Positions 1-8,713 of a DNA stretch of 64,000 nt are shown one piece after another. Position 1 is the first letter of the stretch. The number at the start of each line of letters is the position of its first letter. Position numbers and translations under genes: made by a program. The stretch comes from Lysobacter sp. 5GHs7-4 (lineage in GTDB: Bacteria; Pseudomonadota; Gammaproteobacteria; Xanthomonadales; Xanthomonadaceae), in assembly GCF_021284765.1 (NCBI RefSeq), contig NZ_CP089924.1:62001-126000 (forward strand), read 5' to 3'. Under the pieces are notes generated by a model. That model ran no database searches. It worked only from the letters and a program-made list of their open reading frames with translations, and was not told where the DNA came from.

Positions 1-340
1 GTGCGGCCAGCAAGGGCGCGGGCGCGACCGGCGAGGCCTGCTCGCCGGTCGCTGCGGGCAGCAAGTCCGGCGGATCGGAGGCGAAGGCGCCGCCGGACAC
101 CAGCGTCGCCGCGATCGCGAGACCGAAACCCGCGCCACGCCGCATCGCACGCGGGTGCTCGGACCGGTACGACACGCAGATAGGACCATCGGCGGCGGCC
201 AGCAAGGCGCGCCTGTCGCTGTCGCTCATCGCGTCCAGCCGGTGCACGTGTTTGTCGCAGCGCGTGCAGTGGCCATCGAGCCGGCGCTGTTCGTCGACGC
301 CCAGCGGGCACGGCGTGTCGATCTTCGGAACCTGAGCCAT
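1..340 (-). CDS. Cys-rich membrane protein, 3' end beyond window
   Basis: The start is the ATG at 340-338, preceded by AGGGGG at 5 nt spacing. The reading frame stays open to the window edge, so only about 113 residues are visible. The N-terminal half is soluble and has four cysteines (C11, C25-x2-C28, C55) in a pattern ending in CVSYR, followed by one hydrophobic segment at about residues 71-87 and an Ala/Pro-rich stretch. I have seen similar short CxxC...CVRY-type N-terminal domains in uncharacterised proteobacterial proteins and infer metal or Fe-S binding, but no function is established. It is divergent from the Coa1-like gene. Confidence 0.6.
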   Translation of the reverse strand, partial: MAQVPKIDTPCPLGVDEQRRLDGHCTRCDKHVHRLDAMSDSDRRALLAAADGPICVSYRSEHPRAMRRGAGFGLAIAATLVSGGAFASDPPDLLPAATGEQASPVAPAPLLAA

Positions 341-451
341 GTCGCCCCCTTTTGAGGCGTTTTACCACGGCCCGGCGCAACCGGCACGCCGCGCCTTGGC
401 GCCGGCGCCGGGACTGCGGATACTGCGCGTATCGCCCCTGGAACTGCCCGC

Positions 452-967
452 ATGGCCGCCGTCCCGCCGCCCCTGCCCCAGCGCGACTGGGCGCAACGCA
501 ACCGTCTGTGGTTCCTGCCGCTGTTGGTGGTGCTGGGACTGGGCCTGATCGTGGGCCTGGTGCTCGGGGTGTTCTCGACGGTCCGCAACCAGATGACCTC
601 GCATCCGGCCTATGTCGAAGCCCTGGCGCGAGCGCGCAAGGATCCCAAGGTGATCGCCGAACTGGGCCAGCCGATGGAGCCGGGCCTGCTCGTCATGGGC
701 AGCGTCCAGCAGGACAGCGACGGCGGCCATGCTTTCCTGAGCATCCCGCTGATCGGCCCCAAGGCCGAAGCCAAGCTGTCGGTGATGGCGTTTGACTACG
801 GCGAAGGCGACGGATGGGAATACACGACCATGGCGCTGCAACTGGCCGACGGCCGCGAAATCTCGTTGCTGACGACGCCGCCCTCGCTGCCCGACGACTC
901 CGAGGACTCCGAGGAATCCCGCGCGCCGGGCTGCGACCGGCCCAAGGACGACGGCCTGGAGGCCTGA
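452..967 (+). CDS. Coa1-like membrane protein (cytochrome oxidase assembly factor Coa1 family)
   Basis: A 171-residue protein with a proline-rich N-terminus, one transmembrane helix at about residues 20-42, and a periplasmic domain in which a short helix is followed by a beta-rich region (VMGSVQ, AFLSIPLIGPKAEAKL, TMALQLADGREISLL). This layout, including the GxxxA alternation in the IPLIGPKA strand, matches the bacterial Coa1/Tim21-like family, which is linked to respiratory complex assembly in mitochondria but is poorly studied in bacteria. The C-terminal tail is acidic. No cox genes are nearby, so a role in cytochrome oxidase assembly is inferred only from the fold. Confidence 0.65.
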   Translation: MAAVPPPLPQRDWAQRNRLWFLPLLVVLGLGLIVGLVLGVFSTVRNQMTSHPAYVEALARARKDPKVIAELGQPMEPGLLVMGSVQQDSDGGHAFLSIPLIGPKAEAKLSVMAFDYGEGDGWEYTTMALQLADGREISLLTTPPSLPDDSEDSEESRAPGCDRPKDDGLEA

Positions 968-1051
968 TCGCCCGGACGTGACCTACGGCGCATGCCCGCG
1001 CCGCGCCCGGGGCCTATGGTCGGCGGACCTCACCACGGCCCTACCCCGCCC

Positions 1052-2851
1052 ATGAAGACCCTCGCTCTTGCGATTTCCCTGGCGCTGCTCGCGCCGACGG
1101 CCGCGTTCGCCGCGCCGGCCGCCAAGCCCGCGGCCGGCGCGACCAAGCCCGCGCCGGCCTGGGTCACCCAAAGCAACGAATACGCACAGATCCTGCTCAA
1201 GGCGCAGGGCGAGTTCGCGCCGGAGCAGATGTCGTTCTTCGGCGTGCCCGGTTTCGACGAGCGCGTCGCCGACCTCAAGCCCGACAACAGCGCGCGCTTT
1301 CGCGCGACCATCGGCAAGGCGCGCGAGGAACTGCGCGGCAAGCTGATGTTGGAACGCAACGCCGACGTGCGCCAGGATCTGGAAATCATGATCGCCGCCG
1401 CCGATCAGAGCATCGCCGGCAGCGAACTCAACGAGCGCCTGACCCTGCCGTGGAACGACGCGCCGCAGATGGTGTTCCAGGGCATGCAGGGCCTGCTGTC
1501 CGACCAGACCCCGCCCGAGCGCCGCGCGCGCGCCTTGGCGCGCCTGAAGAACTACGTCGGCCAGGGCACGGACACCACCCCGATCACCGTGCTTGCGCGC
1601 CAGCGCTACGAAGAACGCGCCGGCGACGCGGCCAAGCTGCGCCCGACCAAACTCGAAGTCGAGCAAGCGCTGGGCAACGTCGAAACCTACGCCGCCGGCA
1701 TCCGCAAGCTGTTCGAGAAGTACAAAATCGCCGGCGCCGAACCCGCGCTGGCGGCGATGGAACAGCAGTTCAAGGACTACGCGGCCTGGGCGCGCAGCAC
1801 CGTGCTGCCGCAGGCGCGCACCGACAACCGCCTGCCGCCGGAGCTGTACGCGTTCGGCCTCAAGCAGTACGGCATCGACGTCGACCCGCAGCTGCTGATC
1901 CGCCGCGCCCAGGTCGAGTTCATGGAAACGCGCGCGGCGATGCGCCAGCTGGCGCCGCTGGTGGCGCAGGCCAAGGGCCTGACCGGCATCGACGGTCACG
2001 ACTACGTCGCGGTGATCGGCGGACTAAAGAAGAACGCCATTCCTAACGATCAGCTGGAAGCGCGTTACCGCACCGTGATCGACGCGATCGACCCGATCAT
2101 CCGCAAGGAGAAGATCGTCGACGTGCCGCAGCGCCCGATGGTGATGCGACTGGGCAGCGAGGCCGAGTCGGCCGCGCAGCCGGCGCCGCATTTCCTGCCG
2201 GCACCGCTGATCGGCAACACCGGCCAGCAGGGCCAGTTCGTGCTGCCGATCGCCGTGCCCAATCCCGACGGCAGCACCCTGCATTACGACGATTTCAACT
2301 TCGACTCGGTGGCGTGGACGCTGTCGGCGCACGAAGGCCGTCCGGGCCACGAGCTGCAGTTCACCGCCATGGTCGAGCGCGGCATCTCGCTGGCGCGCAC
2401 CATGTTCGCGTTCAATTCGGTCAACGTCGAAGGCTGGGCGCTGTACGCCGAGGCCGAGATGGTCCCGTACGAGCCGCTGGACGGTCAGCTGATCGCCCTG
2501 CAGTTCCGCCTGATGCGCGCGGCGCGCGCGATGCTGGACCCCATGCTCAACCTGGGCCTGACCGACCGCGACAGCGCGGGCAAGGTGCTGCGCGAACAGG
2601 TCGGCCTGTCGCCGGCGATGACCAAGCAGGAACTCGACCGCTACACCTTCAACGCACCCGGCCAGGCCGGCAGCTACTTCTACGGCTACAGCCGCATCCT
2701 CGAGCTGCGCATGGAAACCGAGTTGGCGCTGGGCGACAAGTTCGACCGCCTGGCGTTCAACAACTTCCTGCTCGACCAGGGCCTGCTGCCGCCGGACCAG
2801 CTGGCCAAGGCGGTGCGCGAGAACTTCGTGCCGGCGCAGCGCAAGCGCTGA
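1052..2851 (+). CDS. DUF885 family secreted metallopeptidase-like protein
   Basis: 599 residues. The start at 1052 (MKTLALAISLALLAPTAAFA) gives a clean Sec signal peptide with cleavage after AFA; an upstream in-frame start at 992 would put a Pro-rich stretch before it and is less likely. The mature protein is a long helical DUF885 domain carrying the family hallmarks HEGRPGHELQ (about residues 426-435) and EGWALYAE (about 460), the putative zinc ligands shared with M32/M3-like gluzincin folds. Its substrate is unknown; a periplasmic peptidase is the usual inference. It is monocistronic and ends in a strong hairpin at 2867-2897. Confidence 0.85.
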   Translation: MKTLALAISLALLAPTAAFAAPAAKPAAGATKPAPAWVTQSNEYAQILLKAQGEFAPEQMSFFGVPGFDERVADLKPDNSARFRATIGKAREELRGKLMLERNADVRQDLEIMIAAADQSIAGSELNERLTLPWNDAPQMVFQGMQGLLSDQTPPERRARALARLKNYVGQGTDTTPITVLARQRYEERAGDAAKLRPTKLEVEQALGNVETYAAGIRKLFEKYKIAGAEPALAAMEQQFKDYAAWARSTVLPQARTDNRLPPELYAFGLKQYGIDVDPQLLIRRAQVEFMETRAAMRQLAPLVAQAKGLTGIDGHDYVAVIGGLKKNAIPNDQLEARYRTVIDAIDPIIRKEKIVDVPQRPMVMRLGSEAESAAQPAPHFLPAPLIGNTGQQGQFVLPIAVPNPDGSTLHYDDFNFDSVAWTLSAHEGRPGHELQFTAMVERGISLARTMFAFNSVNVEGWALYAEAEMVPYEPLDGQLIALQFRLMRAARAMLDPMLNLGLTDRDSAGKVLREQVGLSPAMTKQELDRYTFNAPGQAGSYFYGYSRILELRMETELALGDKFDRLAFNNFLLDQGLLPPDQLAKAVRENFVPAQRKR

Positions 2852-2866
2852 ACCGTCGTTAGTCGG

Positions 2867-2897
2867 CAGGCCGCGGGAGTTCAGCTCCCGCGGCCTG
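2867..2897 (+). terminator. Rho-independent-type terminator after the DUF885 gene
   Basis: A 13-bp perfect stem (CAGGCCGCGGGAG, 2867-2879, with its complement at 2885-2897) encloses a 5-nt loop and is followed by the T-rich tail TTCGTTTC. It starts 16 nt after the DUF885 stop codon and just before the stop codon of the convergent alpha-2-macroglobulin gene, so it could serve both directions. Confidence 0.75.
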
Positions 2898-2903
2898 TTC
2901 GTT

Positions 2904-5900
2904 TCAGGGCGCCGTGTTCGCGTCCGCCGGCGGCAGGATCCGTAAGCGCTCGGCCGCGGTGCGCGCATGTGTGGCCTTGCCGTACATCAGCTCCACCTGC
3001 GCCGGCGCGGCCAGGTAATCGCCGCCGTTGCCGGCCAGGGCGAAGTAATGCAACTCGTGATCGCCCGCCGGCAAGTACTCGGCGTAGAAGCGCGGGCTGC
3101 GCGCGTCGAGGCGGCGGGTGGTGAACCAGTAGCTGCCGGTATCGGACACGCGCTTGAGGTCCAGGCCGGCGACGCCGTTCAGGCTCAGATCGCTGGGCCG
3201 CAGACCGCCCGGCGCCTCGTCGGTGATCGCCACGAAGTGACGCGTCGCGCCGTTGTGCACGCGCAGGCTGACGCGCAGCCAATCGCCGGCACGGACCTCG
3301 GCCTGCGCCACCGGCACCCAACGCCCGCCGCGCAACACTGCGTAGCGACGCTCGATCGACAAGCCCGCCGCGCTGGCTTGGGCGCGCCGTGCGTCTTCGC
3401 GATAGACGACCTCGGCCAGATACGCCACGGGCGCCGTACCGGCCGCGCCCGGCGCAACCGTCAGGCTGCCCGCCGCTTTCTGCTGCGGCCGCCATTGCGC
3501 CTCGGTCTGGCCGGGAGCGAGCGTGAGCGTCGCGTGTTCCGTACCCAAGCCGACATCCGCCACGAACGTTTCGTTGGCGTTCGCGACCGCGTCGTCGCGC
3601 AGCGCCGCCAGACAGACGGCGCCGCTTTGCGTGTCCACATGCTGGCTGCCGCCCGCATACAGGTCGGTGAGCCCGGCGATCAACTCGCGCCGCATGCCCG
3701 CCGCCGCCAGCGCCGGATAGTCGCGCAGCAGATCGATCAGCGCGCATTGTTCGCGCAGGTTCGAGCTCATCCAGCGCTCGTAGTCGGCGCCTGTCGACAG
3801 CACGCGCGACGGCCCGCGTGCAGGCGCATGCGACAACACCTGGGCCAACCCGGCCTTGGCGCGATCGTCGCCGCTGCGCGCCAGGCCGCGCGTCAACGCC
3901 ACTTGAGCCGGCAACGACAATTCGCTCCATCGCCGCCACAGCCCATCGCGCGCTGCCGCGTCGTCCATGCCGAGGGCGCCGGCCGCGAGCGCCCAGCGGT
4001 TCAGCGCTTCGCTTTGCTCGGACGTCGGCTTCTTCGCGGTGGACGGCTGGGACTGCGTTTTCAGGAACGCGAGCGCTTTGCGCCGCACCGGCGCGGGAAC
4101 CGCATGCCCCAAGTCCTGCAGCAGTTGCAAGGCGTCGGCGCTGTAAGCGGTCAGGGCGACCTGCGGCTGATCGCGTGGATCGCGCCCGAAAGCGAACTGG
4201 TAACCCGCGCCGTCCTCGACGAAGTAGCGGAAGCCGCCGTCGTCGTCCTGGAACACTGCGGCATTGTCCAGCGCTTCGCGCACGACGGCTTTCGCCTCCG
4301 GCCAGTGCGCGGCGCCGTCGCGCTGCAACGCCAATGCCGCGGCGACCGCGCGGCTAAGGATCTGCTCCCAGCAGCGATGCGGATAGTCGCGCAGATCGGC
4401 CGTCCAACGATCCAGCAGGGCGCCGCTGCCGCGCTGCAGGCTCAGTTGCAGGCGCGATTCCAGCGCGCCGTCGGGCAAAGTCGGTAGCGGCAGATCCAAG
4501 GCCTGCCCGTCCAGCCAGCCGGCCTGCCTGCGGCTGGCCTCGATCCAGGGCGATGCGACCTCGATGGGGGCGGCGACCGCATCGTGTCGCGCGCCGGCCT
4601 CGACCGCGGCGGTAGCCAGCACACTGCCGATCGCATCGGCCGACAGCTCGGCGGCGTAGCCCGTCTGCCCGCGCGACGACAATGCGAGCGTGCTGACGGC
4701 CTGCGTCGCCGCCGCGCCCTGAGTCTGCAACAAGGCGCGTACGGCGACGGGTGCCTCGTCGCTTTGACGCACGTTCGCCGCCAGACGTGCGCGGTCGCCG
4801 GGATACAGCCGCGCCGGCGCCTGCAGCCGCACTTCCAGCGGCAAGCCCACCTCCAGCGTGGCTTCGCTCATGTCGAAGTCCTCGTCGGCGCCGTTGTTCC
4901 AGACCACCGCGCGCCAGCGCGTCAGATTGTCCGGCAGCTTCAGTTCGATGCGACGGCTCTCGCCGGGCGCCAGACGCAAAGCGGGCATCCACTGCGCGGT
5001 ATCGGCGAACTGCGTGCGCACGCGCGCCAACGCCTGCAACCCGCTCGGGGTATCGCGCGGCCGCGTGGCCGCGTCGAGCCGTCCAGTGCCGGCACTGAAG
5101 ATGTCCTTCAACGCGATCCGCGAACCGGTGACCTCGATGCGATCCAACGAGGTATTTTCCTCAGACACATCGGCCCGTTTGACCCTCGACCCGACCACTT
5201 CGACGCGTTCCAGTATCGGCGTGTCGGCGTCGGCCGCCGTGCTCGGCCACGGCAGATGCATGCGCCAGGGACCGCTGAGCCAGGACCGGAAGGAGATGTC
5301 GAACAGCCCGTTGCCGTAACGCGGCGTGTCGGCGCTCAGCCATTGCTTGCCCTGCGGGTCGAACAGCGCCCACTCCTCGCCCGCGAGGGCGCGCACGGCA
5401 TCGTCCAGCACCGTTACCGTCACCTCGCGCGTCTGCGCGGAGCGGTTGTGCAAGATCAATCCGACCGAGTCGCCGGGCCGCGCGGATGCCGCATCGAAGC
5501 GGGGCTCCACCGCCGCGGCGCGCGGCGCGACGCGCGGCAGCTCGATGCGCAGATCGGTCTCGCTGCGCGCGGGCGGCGTTCGGAAGCCATCCGCATCGAC
5601 CGCCTTTTCGGCGATGTCGGCATCCAACACATAGGCCTGCAGGTCGACGTTTCTGCCCGGCTCGTCGCCCAGCTCGATGTCGAAGCTTTGCACCGGCTCG
5701 CTCATGGTCGCGACCCGATGCGCGAGCATGCGGTCGCCGTCACGCGACACCAGCAGAACGCGCGCTTTGGCGTAGGGCTGCGAGAGTTGAACCGTGACCT
5801 TGGTAGCGCCCGGCGCGGGAGTCCGCTCCAATCGTAAGGCCGGCTCCTTAACGGCTTCGGCGGTAGCGCGCGGGCCGTCCCACAGGTAGCGCGAGATCGT

Positions 5901-8636
5901 CGCTGGCGCGGCGGTGCCGCTGCGCGCGACCAACCGATACTCGCCCGGCTCGGCGCGCGGAAAGTCGCAGGGCGCCGGCCGACGGGCGATCAGGACGCAA
6001 CGCTGCAACACCTTCGTGGCATCGTCGACGTGATGCACCTCCACTTCGACCGGTGCATCGGCGATCTCGTGCCCTTCGGCATCGATCACGACGGCGTCCA
6101 GTTGCAGCGGTTTGTCCCGGTCGATGGACCATGCGGGATCGGTGCGCAAGCCGACGTATCGCTCGTAACCGGCATAGCGGGCCTGCACCGCGTTGCTGGT
6201 CGTGCCCTCGCGTTCGCTGGGCGTTACCGAAACGGTCACTTGCAAGCGGCCGAACGCCGGAAGCTGGTCCTGCTCCGGGTCTGAGAGCTTGAAGGCCACC
6301 GGCAGGCTGAGGCGCCGGTGTCCTTCGCGATCGGTGCGCAGCGGCTCGTCCTCGTTCCGCAGCCGAATACCTTCGCTCGCCGCGTCCGTGTTGACGTCGA
6401 CGAAGCCGTAATCGCCGTATTGCGGATACGCCGTTTCCAGCGGCAGTCCGGTGAGCATGCCGCTCACATCGGAGATGCGCGCGTCCGCGGCCGCGCCGCC
6501 CGAGTAGTAGCCGGCGCTGAGCTCGATCTCGAAACGGTCGCCCGCGCGCAACAGCCGATCCTGCGCGTTGGCCTGCGCCCACAGATCCTGGCCGCGGTAA
6601 GTACCGACGAAGAAGCAGCTGCCCTCGGTGTCGCCGTCAGCCCCGACGCCGATGCAGTAGCGATTGTCCGGCAAGTGCTCCGGCAGCTTCAGTTCGCCCT
6701 GGAAGGCGCCGCTTTCGTCGGCGACGGCGTCCCAGGCCTGTATCGTCTTGCCCCAGGATTCGATCAGCTGCAGACGCTGCGGCAGATCGCGCGGTGCGTC
6801 CTTCAGGCGCGTTCCATGCAGCTCGCGTCGCCAGAGCCGGTAGCGCACGGTCTCGCCCGCGCGATACAACGGCTTGTCGGCCACGCCCCAAAGTTTGCGC
6901 TCGTAGCCCTTGCCCAGCTTGAACTGCCAATCGTTGCTCTGGCCCAGCGCCAGCACGGCGCGCGCTTCGCGCCGGCCGCCTCCGTTCGTCGCGCGCAGCC
7001 ACCAGTGGGCCTGGTAGGCATTGTGGCTAATCCGTTCCGGCAGCTTCACGTCGCCGGGCAGGCGCAGCACGACCGTACCGTCCGCGGCGGTGGTACCGCT
7101 GGCCACCACGCGAGGTGTGCCGGCATCGCTATCGCGCAGCAGCAGTTCAACCGAGGCGCCCGCCACTGCGCCGCCGCCGTTCCAATCGCTGGCCCAGGCC
7201 AGCACCTGCCGGCGGCCGGCCACTGCGAACAGATCGAACGCCGGCGCCGCGAACTGCAGCGCCTCGCCCTGCGGCAATCGCCATTCCAACCAGCCGCCCT
7301 TGGCGAGCGTGCTGGCGGCGGCGCGCGGTATCGCAATCTCGGTCGGCACGTTGGCGGCGCTCGCGGACAACGACGACGGTGCGTTCCAGGCGCGATCCGA
7401 CAAGCCGGTTATCTCGGTTTCGAGGCGTCTGACATTGACCGCACTCAACAAAGCGGGAGGCCGGTGGCCGTCGGCGATCAAGCCTTTCGCATGAGGCGCC
7501 TGCAACGAAGGCCGATAGTCGAGCAGGCGAATGCGCAGATCGACCGGCGCGACCGCGCTGCCGCCGCGCGCGGACCGCAAGCTGTCGTCCAAGGCCAGGC
7601 GCCGCTCGACGTTGGGCGCATCGATGCTGAGCTCCCAGGCCTGGCTGGGCGCCTGCTGGGGACGATGCTTATCCGCGCCGAACAGCGGTTCTTCGTAACG
7701 GCCGATATCGGCGGGCTGGCCATGCAACTTCACGTCCGGCGCCTGCTTGGCCGCCCATGCGGTCGCGCCGGTGTGCAAACGGTGCGAGAACACCAGCCGT
7801 ATCGGCTCGCCGGGCAGGCAGTCGATGGCCAGCGCGCCTGCGACCGGAGCAAGGGCATGACGTCCGTCGCGGTCGTTGCAAACGACACCGCGCAAGCGGA
7901 ACGGTTCGTTGATGACGACATCGACGAGCGGACCGGAGCCGGTACCGCGCAGCGGCCCTTCCGTACTGCGCAGGCCGGCCTGATGCGACAGGACCACGCG
8001 TGCGTCGGCTTGAGTGATCGATGTCAGTTCCAGTTCGAAACGCGCGCCGGTGTCCCACTCGCCGCGGCGGGGAAGGCGCTTCAGTGGCGGGAGCGGCACG
8101 TCGCGTCCGTTGACGCTCAAGCGCAGTACTTCGGCGACGTGTTGCGCGTCGGTCTGACCGTCGGCGTCCAACTCGATCGTGGCGACGCCGTTCTTCCAGG
8201 CGCCGACCTGGCCCGACAGCGTCGGCCGCTCGTATTCCACCTTCGTCGTCGACGCGGGCACGGCCACGCCTTCCAGCGTATGTAGGCCGGCCGCCAGGCG
8301 CACCGTGTATTCGGTGGCTCTGCTGGGCTGGCGATCGCCGGCGAAACTGCAGACGATCGCCAGATCGTCGCGCCAGGCGCAACGCAGCGGCAGCGCGGGT
8401 TCGGTCCTGACCTGACCGTCGTCGATGCCGTTGTCCCAGATCCGCATCGGCCGATCGAACTCGACCACCAGCTCCCGGGGACTGAGGCCGGCCTCGATGG
8501 CGACCGCGCGCACGCGATCCTGCGCCGCCGACGTCGAGCCATCCGCAACGCCGGCCATCTCCTGCGCCGGTGCCGCCAGCGCGAACGCGCACAGCGCTGC
8601 CGTCAGCCATCCCCTGCCACTGTTGCGCATCCGCAT
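2904..8636 (-). CDS. Very large alpha-2-macroglobulin family protein with thioester
   Basis: 1910 residues. A signal peptide (residues 1-25, cleavage near APA-Q) has no lipobox, unlike E. coli ECAM, so it is probably a soluble periplasmic protein. MG-type domains are recognisable, for example YRAGETVRYRLW at about residue 590. The thioester motif CWEQ lies at C1422 and is intact. Bacterial alpha-2-macroglobulins are thought to trap invading proteases: cleavage of a bait region exposes the thioester, which then binds the protease. About 250-280 residues before the thioester, where ECAM has its bait region, two 22-residue repeats occur (LERVEVVGSR at 1142 and LDRIEVTGSR at 1164). GGGGGA precedes the ATG. 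The usual neighbour pbpC is absent; the upstream gene is a serine hydrolase on the same strand. Confidence 0.9.
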   Translation of the reverse strand: MRMRNSGRGWLTAALCAFALAAPAQEMAGVADGSTSAAQDRVRAVAIEAGLSPRELVVEFDRPMRIWDNGIDDGQVRTEPALPLRCAWRDDLAIVCSFAGDRQPSRATEYTVRLAAGLHTLEGVAVPASTTKVEYERPTLSGQVGAWKNGVATIELDADGQTDAQHVAEVLRLSVNGRDVPLPPLKRLPRRGEWDTGARFELELTSITQADARVVLSHQAGLRSTEGPLRGTGSGPLVDVVINEPFRLRGVVCNDRDGRHALAPVAGALAIDCLPGEPIRLVFSHRLHTGATAWAAKQAPDVKLHGQPADIGRYEEPLFGADKHRPQQAPSQAWELSIDAPNVERRLALDDSLRSARGGSAVAPVDLRIRLLDYRPSLQAPHAKGLIADGHRPPALLSAVNVRRLETEITGLSDRAWNAPSSLSASAANVPTEIAIPRAAASTLAKGGWLEWRLPQGEALQFAAPAFDLFAVAGRRQVLAWASDWNGGGAVAGASVELLLRDSDAGTPRVVASGTTAADGTVVLRLPGDVKLPERISHNAYQAHWWLRATNGGGRREARAVLALGQSNDWQFKLGKGYERKLWGVADKPLYRAGETVRYRLWRRELHGTRLKDAPRDLPQRLQLIESWGKTIQAWDAVADESGAFQGELKLPEHLPDNRYCIGVGADGDTEGSCFFVGTYRGQDLWAQANAQDRLLRAGDRFEIELSAGYYSGGAAADARISDVSGMLTGLPLETAYPQYGDYGFVDVNTDAASEGIRLRNEDEPLRTDREGHRRLSLPVAFKLSDPEQDQLPAFGRLQVTVSVTPSEREGTTSNAVQARYAGYERYVGLRTDPAWSIDRDKPLQLDAVVIDAEGHEIADAPVEVEVHHVDDATKVLQRCVLIARRPAPCDFPRAEPGEYRLVARSGTAAPATISRYLWDGPRATAEAVKEPALRLERTPAPGATKVTVQLSQPYAKARVLLVSRDGDRMLAHRVATMSEPVQSFDIELGDEPGRNVDLQAYVLDADIAEKAVDADGFRTPPARSETDLRIELPRVAPRAAAVEPRFDAASARPGDSVGLILHNRSAQTREVTVTVLDDAVRALAGEEWALFDPQGKQWLSADTPRYGNGLFDISFRSWLSGPWRMHLPWPSTAADADTPILERVEVVGSRVKRADVSEENTSLDRIEVTGSRIALKDIFSAGTGRLDAATRPRDTPSGLQALARVRTQFADTAQWMPALRLAPGESRRIELKLPDNLTRWRAVVWNNGADEDFDMSEATLEVGLPLEVRLQAPARLYPGDRARLAANVRQSDEAPVAVRALLQTQGAAATQAVSTLALSSRGQTGYAAELSADAIGSVLATAAVEAGARHDAVAAPIEVASPWIEASRRQAGWLDGQALDLPLPTLPDGALESRLQLSLQRGSGALLDRWTADLRDYPHRCWEQILSRAVAAALALQRDGAAHWPEAKAVVREALDNAAVFQDDDGGFRYFVEDGAGYQFAFGRDPRDQPQVALTAYSADALQLLQDLGHAVPAPVRRKALAFLKTQSQPSTAKKPTSEQSEALNRWALAAGALGMDDAAARDGLWRRWSELSLPAQVALTRGLARSGDDRAKAGLAQVLSHAPARGPSRVLSTGADYERWMSSNLREQCALIDLLRDYPALAAAGMRRELIAGLTDLYAGGSQHVDTQSGAVCLAALRDDAVANANETFVADVGLGTEHATLTLAPGQTEAQWRPQQKAAGSLTVAPGAAGTAPVAYLAEVVYREDARRAQASAAGLSIERRYAVLRGGRWVPVAQAEVRAGDWLRVSLRVHNGATRHFVAITDEAPGGLRPSDLSLNGVAGLDLKRVSDTGSYWFTTRRLDARSPRFYAEYLPAGDHELHYFALAGNGGDYLAAPAQVELMYGKATHARTAAERLRILPPADANTAP
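5112..5213 (-). repeat. Two 22-residue VGSR/TGSR repeats in the predicted bait region
   Basis: Within the alpha-2-macroglobulin gene, L-E/D-R-[VI]-E-V-[VT]-G-S-R-[VI] occurs twice, at residues 1142-1152 and 1164-1174, with 22 residues between repeat starts. The motif is what one finds near the TonB box/plug start of many xanthomonad TonB-dependent receptors. Its position relative to the CWEQ thioester fits the bait region of ECAM-type proteins. Confidence 0.6.
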
Positions 8637-8713
8637 GATCGTCCCCCGAACCCAGCCCGCATCATGTACAGCAACGCACGGACTTGCCAGCCGGGGTTAG
8701 CGAATGCCCCGGC

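Noticed and set aside
983-1999. Large antisense frames under DUF885, the alpha-2-macroglobulin, the MoxR operon and others
   Set aside because: They have Arg/Ala/Gln/His-rich shadow composition with no domains, and the opposite strand in each case encodes a recognised protein with catalytic motifs.
2904-8636. ECAM-PBP1c pair
   Set aside because: The neighbouring gene is a class C beta-lactamase-like hydrolase without transglycosylase motifs, so it is not PbpC.
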